From Maricaulis sp048270265 (GTDB lineage Bacteria > Pseudomonadota > Alphaproteobacteria > Caulobacterales > Maricaulaceae): 64,000 nucleotides of DNA. The stretch is taken from assembly GCF_048270265.1 (NCBI RefSeq), contig NZ_JBLWTD010000015.1, forward strand, positions 1-64,000, given 5' to 3'. Both the position numbers and the translations under genes were made by a program. The notes beneath the pieces were generated by a model. That model saw only the letters and a list, made by a program, of their open reading frames with translations, ran no database searches and was not told the origin of the DNA. This document shows, piece after piece, positions 42,854-51,787 of this stretch (position 1 is its first letter; each line of letters starts with the position of its first letter).

Positions 42854-43548
42854 TCGAACAGCGAGTCGATTGAGCCCTGGTCGAGATCATTGACCGGTGG
42901 CGCATCCATCGCGGCGAACATGGCGTCGATATCATCCTGGCTGGTTTCAGGACCGCCCATGGCCGGACCGTTGAGCAATTGCTCGCGGGCACGCTTTTCC
43001 TCGGGCGTTTCTTCCTGCGGGGTCATGTCAGCGTCGCGGACACCCATCACCTCGGCGAAGCGGGCGACCCGGTCTTCGACATGGCGCAGGCTGTTGACCA
43101 CTTTGGAAACCCGCTGACCAGCGAGATCCTGGAAACTGCAGGCTTCGATGATGGTCATCATCTGCGCCTCGACATTGGCCCGGTAGGCAGCGAAATCTTC
43201 GTTGTCATCGCAGAGGACATCCTCGGCCGCCGACATGATGGTCTCGGTGGCCTTCTCGGTATCCCCGACAACGGCTTCCAGCTCGGCGCCGGCGGTCGGG
43301 ATACGCTGGGTCTTGATATCATTGGGGCGCAGGGCGGCAATTTCGTCCCGCGTCCGTGAGATATACTCGGCGATATAATTGAATTCCTGGCAGATCGACT
43401 GGTCGAGGGAGCTGAAGAACAGCTTCATCGTATCCGTCAGCTGGTGGGCCAGCTTCAGAACTTCCATGATCTGCGCACCTTGCAGATCGCCGGCCTTCAG
43501 GGAGGCGAGCGATGTGCGGACTTGCGCGGCGACATTGGCGGCGGGCAT
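42850..43548 (-). CDS. cheZ: Chemotaxis phosphatase CheZ-like
   Basis: 232-residue helical protein that should dephosphorylate CheY-P. The catalytic helix has ACSFQDLAGQRVSKVVNSLR with Asp141 and Gln145, equal to the CheZ DxxxQ pair. A long N-terminal hairpin helix precedes it. The tail is disordered and carries two short motifs, SQDDIDAMF (203-211) and QGSIDSLF (224-231), like the CheY-binding peptide of FliM (SQAEIDALL). AAGGAGG 5 bases upstream selects the ATG at 43548. It follows cheY by 51 bases on the same strand, forming a cheY-cheZ operon, with no other che genes nearby. Confidence 0.9.
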   Translation of the reverse strand: MPAANVAAQVRTSLASLKAGDLQGAQIMEVLKLAHQLTDTMKLFFSSLDQSICQEFNYIAEYISRTRDEIAALRPNDIKTQRIPTAGAELEAVVGDTEKATETIMSAAEDVLCDDNEDFAAYRANVEAQMMTIIEACSFQDLAGQRVSKVVNSLRHVEDRVARFAEVMGVRDADMTPQEETPEEKRAREQLLNGPAMGGPETSQDDIDAMFAAMDAPPVNDLDQGSIDSLFD

Positions 43549-43599
43549 GCGGCCCTCCTTGCTCAGCAGGTTCAAACGGGGTGTCGTTCAGGCCAGGGC

Positions 43600-43986
43600 C
43601 TAGAAATCACCCAGAACAGCGGACATCTTCGATTTCAAGGTGCCGGCATTGAACGGCTTCACGATGTAGTTGTTCACGCCGGCTCGTTTCGCCGCGACAA
43701 CATTCTCGGTCTTGGACTCTGCGGTCACCATGATGAAGGGCGTGGCTTTCATGCCTTCATCAGCGCGAACCTTTTGCAGCAGCTCGTAGCCGGTCATCGG
43801 TTCCATGTTCCAGTCGGAAATGACCAGTCCATATTTGTTTTCCTGCATCTTCGCGAATGCTTCCTGCCCGTCAGAGGCATCATCGACATTCTCGAAGCCA
43901 ATCTGCTTGAGCAGGTTGCGTATGATTCTGATCATGGTTTTGTAGTCGTCCACAACCAGGATCGACATTGTCATATCGACAGCCAT
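43600..43986 (-). CDS. cheY: Chemotaxis response regulator CheY
   Basis: Single-domain receiver, 128 aa, that controls the flagellar switch. The acid pocket is Asp13-Asp14 (ILVVDD), the phosphoacceptor Asp58 (VISDWNM), then Thr88 (IMVTAE) and Lys110 (YIVKPF), the full CheY set. Length and lack of an output domain fit CheY rather than a transcription regulator. The ATG at 43986 follows GGAGA; the longer frame to 44043 reads as leader. cheZ lies downstream in the same transcript. Divergent from the maoC-ribF-type genes. Confidence 0.93.
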   Translation of the reverse strand: MAVDMTMSILVVDDYKTMIRIIRNLLKQIGFENVDDASDGQEAFAKMQENKYGLVISDWNMEPMTGYELLQKVRADEGMKATPFIMVTAESKTENVVAAKRAGVNNYIVKPFNAGTLKSKMSAVLGDF

Positions 43987-44105
43987 GCTAAGTCTCCATC
44001 CACTCGGCGTGTTACCTGAGACAGCTTGTTCCGCTGTCTTCATCGATGACCCTAGACAACTGCGGATAAAAATCGGTTAAAGCGAGCGAAGACACGGAGA
44101 GAGTC

Positions 44106-44549
44106 ATGGCGGAAATCGTAGCAATTGCCTTGGAAGACATGCGAATCGGTCAATCTGCGGAAGCAGTGCGAGTCGTTGTTGAGGAAGATCTGGACCAGTT
44201 TGCCAAGGTGTCGGGCGACTATAATCCGGTACATATGGACGAGGCCTATGCCCGCACGACGCCGTTCCGCGGCCGGATCGTGCACGGCGCCCTGGTCGCC
44301 TCCCACATCTCCGGTGTGCTCGGCAACCAGCTGCCTGGACCGGGCGCGATCTTCCTGGCGCTGAACATGCGCTTCTTCCAGCCGGTCCGGATCGGTGACG
44401 AGGTGCTGACGCGCGTCACGGTGAAGGATATCGACATCAAGGCCCGGCGCCTGGTCATGGACTGTGTCTGCACGGTCGAGGGCAAGGTCGCGATGCAGGC
44501 CGAGGCGGAAGTCATGGTCCGCAAGCGGCGCCGTGCCCCGGTTGAGTAG
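44106..44549 (+). CDS. MaoC-like enoyl-CoA hydratase
   Basis: 147-residue cytosolic hydratase with a single hot-dog fold of the MaoC/PhaJ type, which adds water to trans-2-enoyl-CoA to form the (R)-3-hydroxy product. The hydratase motif is VSGDYNPVHMDEAYAR with Asp and His, then FRGRIVHGALVASHISG. GGAGAGAG upstream fixes the ATG. Substrate chain length is unknown; PHA or fatty-acid links are possible. The ribF gene follows in 6 bases, an odd but tight pairing. Confidence 0.88.
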   Translation: MAEIVAIALEDMRIGQSAEAVRVVVEEDLDQFAKVSGDYNPVHMDEAYARTTPFRGRIVHGALVASHISGVLGNQLPGPGAIFLALNMRFFQPVRIGDEVLTRVTVKDIDIKARRLVMDCVCTVEGKVAMQAEAEVMVRKRRRAPVE

Positions 44550-44555
44550 CTGTTG

Positions 44556-45500
44556 ATGCAGACGCTTCACGGATATGACCGGATTGACGCCGGACACCGC
44601 GGTGCGGTTGTCGCGCTGGGCAATTTCGACGGCGTGCATCTGGGGCACCGCGCCGTGCTCGATGTTGCGCGCAATCTGGCCGGCGCGGCCGGGGCAAAGC
44701 TCGGCGTCGCCCTGTTCGAACCTCATCCGCGGCGCTATTTCGCGCCCGAGGCAAGGGCGTTCCGGCTGATGAGCCCGGCGCGCCGCGATGCCCTGCTGGC
44801 CTCCCTCGGCGTTGACCAGCTGCATGTGCTCGAATTCGACGCCGTGATGGCCCAGATGACGCCGGAGGGGTTCGTGCAGACGGTCCTCGCCGACGGTCTC
44901 GGGATCAATGGTATCGTCACCGGGGCCGATTTCCGGTTCGGCGCCGGCCGCACCGGTTCGACCGTCGAGCTGGCGCAATTGTGTGATGCGCGTGGCATTC
45001 AGTCGGCCTTCGCCGAGCTGGAGGGCAATGGCTCCGACAAGGTTTCCTCGACCCGGATCCGCCAGGCCATCCATGACGGCAACATGCAGGCCGCAGCCGA
45101 ACTTCTCGGCGTGCGCTGGACGGTGGACGGCATTGTCGTGCAGGGCAATCAGCGTGGCCGCACGATCGGCTTCCCGACCGCCAATATCGATCTGGGCGAT
45201 TATGTCCGCCCGGCCTACGGGGTCTATGCCGTCCGCGTCGGCATTGACGGCCAGCCGGCAGACCGCCCGGCCGTGGCCAATATCGGAACGCGGCCGACGG
45301 TCGACGGTGTGACGGAATTGCTGGAAGTCCATCTGCTGGACTTTGACGGTGATCTCTATGGGCGCGAACTGGCGGTCGAGTTTCATGACCATTTGCGTGC
45401 CGAACGGCGCTTCGACGGGCTCGATGCTCTCAAGGCGCAGATCGCCCTGGATGCCACCCGCGCCCGCGACGTGCTGACGCGTGTGGCTGGACCGGCCTGA
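44556..45500 (+). CDS. ribF: Bifunctional riboflavin kinase / FAD synthetase
   Basis: 314-residue cytosolic enzyme that makes FMN then FAD. The N-terminal adenylyltransferase half has VVALGNFDGVHLGHRAVL (GxFDGxHxGH nucleotide motif), LGVALFEPHPRRYF and GADFRFGAGRTGS, with SSTRIRQAI. The C-terminal kinase half has GRTIGFPTANI, GVYAVRVGID, NIGTRPTVDG and LEVHLLDFDGDLYG. The start is the ATG at 44556; a TTG at 44553 is directly before it, and no strong ribosome site is seen, so translation is probably coupled to the MaoC-like gene (stop at 44549). ileS follows after 182 bases, the common ribF-ileS-lspA order of bacteria. Confidence 0.97.
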   Translation: MQTLHGYDRIDAGHRGAVVALGNFDGVHLGHRAVLDVARNLAGAAGAKLGVALFEPHPRRYFAPEARAFRLMSPARRDALLASLGVDQLHVLEFDAVMAQMTPEGFVQTVLADGLGINGIVTGADFRFGAGRTGSTVELAQLCDARGIQSAFAELEGNGSDKVSSTRIRQAIHDGNMQAAAELLGVRWTVDGIVVQGNQRGRTIGFPTANIDLGDYVRPAYGVYAVRVGIDGQPADRPAVANIGTRPTVDGVTELLEVHLLDFDGDLYGRELAVEFHDHLRAERRFDGLDALKAQIALDATRARDVLTRVAGPA

Positions 45501-45682
45501 CGGGCTCGGATATACGCGGAGCATGGTTTGTTCCCGATTGAAGAAATGCGATGCGGAGCTGTCTCCGGCATCCCTTGTCCGGCGAATTAGCGGCCCGGGC
45601 CGCCGGGATTGATCCTGGCGGTTCCGGGAGACTGCCTCTCCTCCAGAACCCTCCACGATACTGACCGCAAGGACCTGATCCG

Positions 45683-48655
45683 ATGACGGATAAGACCGCC
45701 GATACCGGAAGCGAAACTGCCGAGAGCCGCGATTATCGCGAGACCCTGTTTCTGCCCAAGACCGATTTCCCGATGCGCGCCGGCCTGCCGACGCAGGAGC
45801 CGCGCTGGCTCGAGCGCTGGGAGAAGCTGGAAATCTACAAGCGCCTGCGTGAGCAGGGCGAGAAACGCACCCGCTTCGTGCTGCATGACGGCCCGCCCTA
45901 CGCCAATGGCCACATCCATATCGGCACCGGCATGAACAAGATCCTGAAGGATTTTGTCGTGCGGTCGCGCCAGATGGCCGGTTTCGACGCGCCCTATCGA
46001 CCGGGCTGGGATTGTCACGGCCTGCCGATCGAATGGAAGGTGGAGCAGTTCTACCGGTCCAAGGGCCGGAACAAGAATGATGTTCCGACCAAGGAGTTCC
46101 GCGCCGAATGCCGCTCCTATGCCGCCGGCTGGATCGATGTCCAGCGCGAGGAGTTCAAGCGTCTCGGCGGTGTCGGGAACTGGGATGATCCCTACACCAC
46201 CATGGCCTATGAATCCGAAGCGGCCATCGTGCGCGAATTCCTCAGCTTCGTGAAACAGGGCCTGGTCTATTGCGGCTCCGCTCCGGTGATGTGGTCGCCG
46301 GTCGAGCAGACTGCCCTGGCTGAAGCCGAAGTCGAATATCACGACAAGGTCTCGACCACGATCTATGTCCGCTTCCCGCTGCGCGGCCTGCGTAAGGATG
46401 GCTCCGCGATTCCGGCCTCGTGCATCGGTGCGCATGTGGTGATCTGGACCACGACTCCGTGGACGATCCCGGCCAATCGCGCCATCTGCTATTCGCCCGA
46501 TATCAGCTATGGCCTGTATGAGGTCACGGCGGTTGGCGAGAGCGAGTTCAAGCCCTGGGCGATGCCCGGTGATCGCCTGATCGTCGCCGACAATCTGTGG
46601 GAAGAGACCGCCGCCGCGGCCATGATCAAGCGCGCTGACCGGATCATGACCGTCGAACCGGAAGGTTTTGTCTGCGCCCATCCGCTCGCCAATGCCGACA
46701 AATACTGGAGCTATGGCGTGCCATTGCTCGCCGGTGACCATGTGACCGACGAGACCGGTACCGGCTTCGTCCACACGGCACCGGGCCATGGCGCCGAGGA
46801 CTATGTCGCCTGGATGGCGCATCCCGAATGGCATGACCGCAATATGCCGGTGCCCCAGACCGTGGGCGAGGACGGTGCGTTTTACGACACGATCCCGCTG
46901 TTCGGCGGCTTGCACATCATCCGTGTCGACGGCAAGAAGCAGGGCCAGGACGGGCCGGCCAACAAGGCGGTGATCGATGCCCTGATCGCCCAGAACCGGC
47001 TTCTGGCGCGTGGGCGTCTGGAACACTCCTATCCGCACTCCTGGCGCTCCAAGGCACCGGTCATCTTCCGCAATACGCCGCAATGGTTCGTCGCCATCGA
47101 CCGGCCGATGCAGGATGGCCGCTCCCTGCGCGAAGCTGCGCTCAAGGCGATCGGCGATACCGAATGGACGCCGAAGGTCGCTGAAAACCGCATCCGCTCC
47201 ATGGTTGAGGGACGGCCGGACTGGCTGGTCTCGCGCCAGCGCGCCTGGGGCGTGCCGCTGACCCTGTTCGTCGAGGCCGGCACCAAGCGCGTGCTGAATG
47301 ATCCCAAGGTGCATGCCCGTATCATCAAGGCCGTCGAAGAGGACGGGGCCGATGCCTGGTTCGAGCGTCCGGCATCTGAATTCCTCGGCGAGGAGTACAA
47401 TGCTGATGAGTGGGAAAAGGTCACCGATATTCTTGATGTCTGGTTTGACAGCGGTTGCACCCATGCCTTTGCGCTGGAACCGCGTCCGGATCTGAAATGG
47501 CCGGCCGATCTCTATCTTGAAGGCTCCGACCAGCACCGCGGCTGGTTCCAGTCATCCTTGCTGGAAAGCTGCGGCACGCGCGGCCGTGCGCCCTATGACG
47601 CCGTGCTCACCCATGGCTTCGTCATGGCCGGTGACGGTCGCAAGATGTCCAAATCGCTCGGCAATACGCTGGCACCGAACGAGATCGCCAAGAAATACGG
47701 CATCGAGATCATGCGCCTGTGGGTCTCGGCCCAGGACTTCACCGATGATCTGCGCATCTCCGAGGAGATCCTGCAGACCTCGGTCGATGCCTATCGCAAG
47801 CTGCGCAATACGATGCGCTATGTGCTCGGTGCCCTCGATGGTTTCGAGGAGTCGGAAACCGTCCCGCACAATCAGATGCCGTCGCTGGAACGCTGGGTGT
47901 TGCATCGCCTGCATGAACTCGACGGTATCGTGCGCGAGGGCTATGCGGCCTATGACTTCAAGAAGGTCTATTCGGCGCTGTTCAATTTCTGCGTCGTCGA
48001 CCTGTCGGCCTTCTATCTCGATGTCCGCAAGGACAGCCTGTATTGCGACCGCCCGGACGCCCTGCGCCGCCGGTCGGCGCGGACCGTCATGCATGAAGTC
48101 ATCGACCGCCTCACGGCCTGGATGGCGCCGATCATGCCCTTCACCATGGAAGAGGTCTGGCTCGGCCTGCACCCGTCCGACACCGACAGTGTGCATCTGC
48201 GCACCTTCCCGCACACGCCATCCGACTGGCATGATGGCAGCCGTGCCGAGCGCTGGCAGACCATTCGCCGCCTGCGCCGGGTCGTGAACGGGGCACTGGA
48301 AGTGGAGCGCCGTGAAAAGCGCATCGGCTCCAGCCTCGAAGCCGCACCGCAGGTCTATGTCGCCGACCCGGCCTATCGTGATGCCCTGGCGCAGGAAGCC
48401 GACGGCGATATCGAGGACTATCTGGCCGAGATCGCGATCACCAGCCAGGCCAGCCTGCACGATGAACCGGCTCCGGACGGGGCTTTCCGTCTCGAGGATG
48501 TCGCCGATATCGCGGTCATTCCCGGCCGTGCGGTCGGCCGCAAGTGTGCACGCTCGTGGAAATATTCCACCGAGGTCGGCAGCGACAGCCGCTATCCCGA
48601 ACTCTCCCCGCGCGATGCCGAAGCGGTCGCCCATTGGGACGCGATGAATGCTTGA
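45683..48655 (+). CDS. ileS: Isoleucyl-tRNA synthetase
   Basis: Class I synthetase, 990 aa. The HIGH-type motif is PPYANGHIHIGTGMNK, the tryptophan-type motif DVWFDSG and the KMSKS motif GRKMSKSLGNT. The editing domain lies between (VIWTTTPWTIPANRAICYSP, TAPGHGAEDY). The C-terminal zinc site is largely lost: KCARSW replaces KCPRCW and the final CxxC reads LSPRDA, so one Cys of the usual four is left. This decay occurs in several alphaproteobacteria. The stop overlaps lspA by 8 bases. Regulation is not visible; no T-box is expected in this phylum. Confidence 0.98.
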   Translation: MTDKTADTGSETAESRDYRETLFLPKTDFPMRAGLPTQEPRWLERWEKLEIYKRLREQGEKRTRFVLHDGPPYANGHIHIGTGMNKILKDFVVRSRQMAGFDAPYRPGWDCHGLPIEWKVEQFYRSKGRNKNDVPTKEFRAECRSYAAGWIDVQREEFKRLGGVGNWDDPYTTMAYESEAAIVREFLSFVKQGLVYCGSAPVMWSPVEQTALAEAEVEYHDKVSTTIYVRFPLRGLRKDGSAIPASCIGAHVVIWTTTPWTIPANRAICYSPDISYGLYEVTAVGESEFKPWAMPGDRLIVADNLWEETAAAAMIKRADRIMTVEPEGFVCAHPLANADKYWSYGVPLLAGDHVTDETGTGFVHTAPGHGAEDYVAWMAHPEWHDRNMPVPQTVGEDGAFYDTIPLFGGLHIIRVDGKKQGQDGPANKAVIDALIAQNRLLARGRLEHSYPHSWRSKAPVIFRNTPQWFVAIDRPMQDGRSLREAALKAIGDTEWTPKVAENRIRSMVEGRPDWLVSRQRAWGVPLTLFVEAGTKRVLNDPKVHARIIKAVEEDGADAWFERPASEFLGEEYNADEWEKVTDILDVWFDSGCTHAFALEPRPDLKWPADLYLEGSDQHRGWFQSSLLESCGTRGRAPYDAVLTHGFVMAGDGRKMSKSLGNTLAPNEIAKKYGIEIMRLWVSAQDFTDDLRISEEILQTSVDAYRKLRNTMRYVLGALDGFEESETVPHNQMPSLERWVLHRLHELDGIVREGYAAYDFKKVYSALFNFCVVDLSAFYLDVRKDSLYCDRPDALRRRSARTVMHEVIDRLTAWMAPIMPFTMEEVWLGLHPSDTDSVHLRTFPHTPSDWHDGSRAERWQTIRRLRRVVNGALEVERREKRIGSSLEAAPQVYVADPAYRDALAQEADGDIEDYLAEIAITSQASLHDEPAPDGAFRLEDVADIAVIPGRAVGRKCARSWKYSTEVGSDSRYPELSPRDAEAVAHWDAMNA

Positions 48656-49238
48656 GCGGCTGCGCGCGATGAGACAGGCGATCCGGCTCACACCTGAGTC
48701 CCGGCTGGGGTTGATCCTCGCCGGGGCCGTGCTGGTGCTCGACCAGCTCAGCAAATGGTGGGTGCTCGACCGGCTCGCCTTCTCGCCGCCGGGCTGTCTG
48801 GATTTCCAGCGCGCCGACGCGGCCGCCCGCGCCAGCATGGCCAATAATTGCGGCCATATCGAAGTCTCGCCCTTCTTCGACCTCACCATGGTCTGGAACA
48901 AAGGCGTCAGCTTCGGCCTGCTCGGTGCCGACGGTCCGCTTGGCCGGTTCCTGCTGGTCGGGTTTTCGGTCGCTGTGGCCCTGGCCCTGGTCGCCGGCCT
49001 GCTGTCGGTGGGACCGTTCAAGGTCGCCCGGCGCTGGCAGGCGATCGCGTTCGGCCTGATCATCGGCGGCGCCCTGGGCAATGCCATCGACCGGGCCCTC
49101 TACGGGGCCGTCGCCGATTTCCTGAACTTTTCGGGCCTGATGTTTCCCTGGGTGTTCAATATCGCCGATGTCGGGATCAATCTCGGCGTTGCGGCCATCA
49201 TCCTGGATGTGTTCATTCTCGACCGCGATAAGCGGTAG
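48648..49238 (+). CDS. lspA: Lipoprotein signal peptidase (signal peptidase II)
   Basis: Inner-membrane aspartyl protease, 196 aa, that cleaves prolipoprotein signal peptides, such as those of the lipoproteins in this window. Four membrane helices at about 20-40, 95-115, 125-145 and 160-185. Catalytic Asp lies in GNAIDRALYGAVADFLNF and NIADVGI. Between helix 1 and the periplasmic strand, residues about 47-77 form an extended insert with two Cys (GCLDF, NCGHIEV), longer than in E. coli. The ATG at 48648 overlaps the end of ileS by 8 bases, a coupled start. Confidence 0.96.
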   Translation: MLERLRAMRQAIRLTPESRLGLILAGAVLVLDQLSKWWVLDRLAFSPPGCLDFQRADAAARASMANNCGHIEVSPFFDLTMVWNKGVSFGLLGADGPLGRFLLVGFSVAVALALVAGLLSVGPFKVARRWQAIAFGLIIGGALGNAIDRALYGAVADFLNFSGLMFPWVFNIADVGINLGVAAIILDVFILDRDKR

Positions 49239-49321
49239 ACGAAGATGTAATGGTCTACGGGCTGGAGATCGACGAGACTCTTCGCTACATATGATCTGAA
49301 GAATGACTGGAGCTAGTCGAC

Positions 49322-49864
49322 ATGCGTTTGCCATCCGTACTCATCGCCGCTGCCGCGGCCAGTTTCGCCCTGACGGGTTGTGCCGCTGTTGAGCGGGGTT
49401 TCGGTGGCGGCAAGGTCACGCCGGACGAATTCCGCACGGTCACCATTGCGCCGCTGAGCGTGCCGCCCGAATTCAATCTGCGTCCGCCGGAGCCCGGTGC
49501 GCCACGTCCCGACGAAATCTATCCCGACCAGATGGCCCGTGCGGCTCTGCTGGGTTCCCAGGGTGAATTCCAGGGCAGCGATGCCGAGGCCCTGCTTGTC
49601 GCCCATGCCGGTGGCGGCGCGGCTGACCCCTTCATCCGCTCGATCATTGATGGCGAAACCGCCGGTGTCGTGCACAAGACCCGCAGCTTTGCCGACCAGG
49701 TCCTGTTCTGGCGCAATGGCGAATATGTCCCGCCCGTCGATGCGACACCGCTTGATTCCGGTGCCGAGGCCCTGCGCCAGGAGCAGATCCTCAACACCAC
49801 CGGTGGCGGCGATGTCGAGATCGAACGCGATCGCCGGCTGTTGCCGAAACTGCCGGGCCTTTGA
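49322..49864 (+). CDS. DUF3035 lipoprotein, possible BamF
   Basis: 180-residue outer-membrane lipoprotein. The lipobox is FALTGC near residue 19. The mature part has TPDEFRTVTIAPLSVPPEFNLRPPEPGAP (seen in part), the DUF3035 hallmark, then a helical and Gly-rich body. I link this family, from memory, to a BAM-complex accessory subunit (BamF) of alphaproteobacteria; treat that name with care. It follows lspA by 83 bases and precedes mutL by 54, with a hairpin in between. Confidence 0.75.
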   Translation: MRLPSVLIAAAAASFALTGCAAVERGFGGGKVTPDEFRTVTIAPLSVPPEFNLRPPEPGAPRPDEIYPDQMARAALLGSQGEFQGSDAEALLVAHAGGGAADPFIRSIIDGETAGVVHKTRSFADQVLFWRNGEYVPPVDATPLDSGAEALRQEQILNTTGGGDVEIERDRRLLPKLPGL

Positions 49865-49894
49865 TCGCGACCCCGTCGCGGACTTGACCGACTC

Positions 49895-49918
49895 AGGGCC
49901 AGCCGAAAGGTTGGCCCT
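49895..49918 (+). promoter_or_regulatory. Hairpin abutting the mutL start codon
   Basis: A 10-bp stem (49895-49904 with 49909-49918, one G-T pair) capped by a gaaa tetraloop; the AAAGG ribosome site of mutL lies within loop and 3' arm, and the ATG begins at 49919. There is no T-run, so it is not a typical terminator. It could hide the mutL ribosome site or weaken translation. Confidence 0.7.
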
Positions 49919-51787
49919 ATGTCTTTGACCATGACCCAGCCCATCATCCGCCGCCTGCCCGCGCAGACCGTCAATCGCATCGCCGCCGGCGAGGTGGTCG
50001 AACGGCCTGCCTCCGTGGTCAAGGAACTGGTGGAGAACGCCCTCGATGCCGGCGCCACCCGGATCGATATTGTCGCCGACAGTGGCGGCCTTACGCGCCT
50101 GCTGATCGAGGATAATGGCAAGGGCATGAGCGCCGAGGAGCTGGCGCTGTGCATCGAGCGCCACGCAACCTCGAAACTCCCCCTGGGTGAAGATGGTCAG
50201 GACGATCTGCTCAATATCGCCACCATGGGCTTTCGCGGTGAGGCGCTGCCCTCGATCGGTTCGATTGCCCGTCTGTCCATTGTCAGCCAGGCACGCGGTG
50301 CCGGCGATGCCTGGTCGGTCAGTGTCGAGGGCGGGCAGGCCGGAGACGTCGCCCCCGTCGCCCCGCTCGGACGTCCGGGCACGCGAATCGAAGTGCGCGA
50401 CCTGTTCTATGCGACCCCGGCGCGCCTGAAATTCCTCAAGAGTGAACGGGCGGAGAATCTCGGCATTTCCGATGTCGTCAAACGTCTGGCCATGTCGCGG
50501 CCCGATGTCGGCTTCTTCCTGGTCCAGGACGGACGCAAGCGCCTGTCGATTGCCGCCGAGAGCGGCGATGATGCCGAGGCGCACAAGGCCCGGATGACGG
50601 CCGTGATCGGTGCCGATTTCGGCGCCAATGCGCTGGAAGTCGATCAGGTGCGCGAAGGCGTGCGGGTGACCGGTTTCGCCAGTCTGCCGACCTATTCACG
50701 CGGCAATGCGATGCACCAGTATCTCTTCGTCAATGGCCGCCCGGTGCGCGACAAGCTGCTCGGCGGTGCCGTGCGCGGCGCCTATCAGGATTTCCTTGCC
50801 CGCGACCGCCATCCCGTCGTCGCCCTCAATGTCGAACTCCCGACCAGCCAGGTGGATGTCAATGTCCACCCTGCCAAGGCCGAGGTCCGCTTCCGCGATG
50901 CCGGCCTGGTGCGCGGGCTGATCGTCGGGGCGCTGCGCCATGCCCTCGCGGGGGCCGGTCACAGGGCCTCCACGACCGTTGCCGGCCATGCCCTTGGTGC
51001 GGTGCGCCCGGAGGGGTATCGGCCACTACAGGGCGCCCAGTACCAGGCGCCGACCCATTCACCGCTCTGGGGCCGCATGCCGGAACCGCATCAGCCGGGC
51101 GTGTTCGAGCCGGGCATGTCGGCGCGGATCGAGCGCGATGATACGCCGGAAGACGCTCCGGGCTTGCCTGCGGGCATGGAGGGCCAGCCGCAGGCTCCGG
51201 CGCCGGACTGGCCGCTGGGCATTGCGCGGGCGCAATTGCACGAGACCTATGTCATCGCCCAGACGGCCGACGGTATCGTCATCGTCGACCAGCACGCAGC
51301 GCATGAACGCCTGGTCTATGAACGCATGAAGGCGATGATCGCCGAGACCGGTGTGCAGCGCCAGCGCCTGCTCGTGCCGGAAATTGTCGATCTGGAAGAG
51401 GCTGAGGCCCAGCGCCTGCTCGACCGCAGTCATGAGCTCGCCGAACTGGGTCTGGTGATCGAGGGCTTCGGTGCCGGTTCAATCGCGGTGCGCGAAACGC
51501 CGGCCTTGCTGAAAAAGCTGAATGTCCAGGGCCTGATCCGCGATCTCGCCGATGATCTTGCCGAATATGACCAGGCGCTGTCCCTGAAGGAAAAACTCGA
51601 GGATGTCGTCGGCACCATGGCCTGCCATGGCTCGGTGCGCGCCGGACGGCGTCTCAATGGCGAAGAGATGAATGCCCTGCTGCGCGAGATGGAGGCGACA
51701 CCCCATTCCGGCCAGTGCAATCATGGCCGCCCGACCTATGTCGAGCTGAAACTGGCGGATATCGAACGCCTGTTCGGACGGCGCTAG
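49919..51787 (+). CDS. mutL: DNA mismatch repair protein MutL
   Basis: 622-residue GHKL ATPase and nuclease of mismatch repair. The N-terminal ATPase has VVKELVENALDAGAT, IEDNGKGM and GFRGEALPSIGSIA. A Pro-rich linker runs from about 345 to 425. The C-terminal domain dimerises and carries the endonuclease motif DQHAAHERLVYE (DQHAxxExxxxE), plus ACHGS and CNHGRPT zinc contacts. Such MutL can nick DNA, as in organisms lacking MutH. The start is the ATG at 49919; an ATG at 49931 is also possible. The stop overlaps the convergent gene by 4 bases. Confidence 0.97.
   Translation: MSLTMTQPIIRRLPAQTVNRIAAGEVVERPASVVKELVENALDAGATRIDIVADSGGLTRLLIEDNGKGMSAEELALCIERHATSKLPLGEDGQDDLLNIATMGFRGEALPSIGSIARLSIVSQARGAGDAWSVSVEGGQAGDVAPVAPLGRPGTRIEVRDLFYATPARLKFLKSERAENLGISDVVKRLAMSRPDVGFFLVQDGRKRLSIAAESGDDAEAHKARMTAVIGADFGANALEVDQVREGVRVTGFASLPTYSRGNAMHQYLFVNGRPVRDKLLGGAVRGAYQDFLARDRHPVVALNVELPTSQVDVNVHPAKAEVRFRDAGLVRGLIVGALRHALAGAGHRASTTVAGHALGAVRPEGYRPLQGAQYQAPTHSPLWGRMPEPHQPGVFEPGMSARIERDDTPEDAPGLPAGMEGQPQAPAPDWPLGIARAQLHETYVIAQTADGIVIVDQHAAHERLVYERMKAMIAETGVQRQRLLVPEIVDLEEAEAQRLLDRSHELAELGLVIEGFGAGSIAVRETPALLKKLNVQGLIRDLADDLAEYDQALSLKEKLEDVVGTMACHGSVRAGRRLNGEEMNALLREMEATPHSGQCNHGRPTYVELKLADIERLFGRR

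Noticed and set aside
45587..47536. 649-codon open frame on the minus strand
   Set aside because: It lies antisense within ileS, and its product is low in family motifs; a GC-rich shadow frame.
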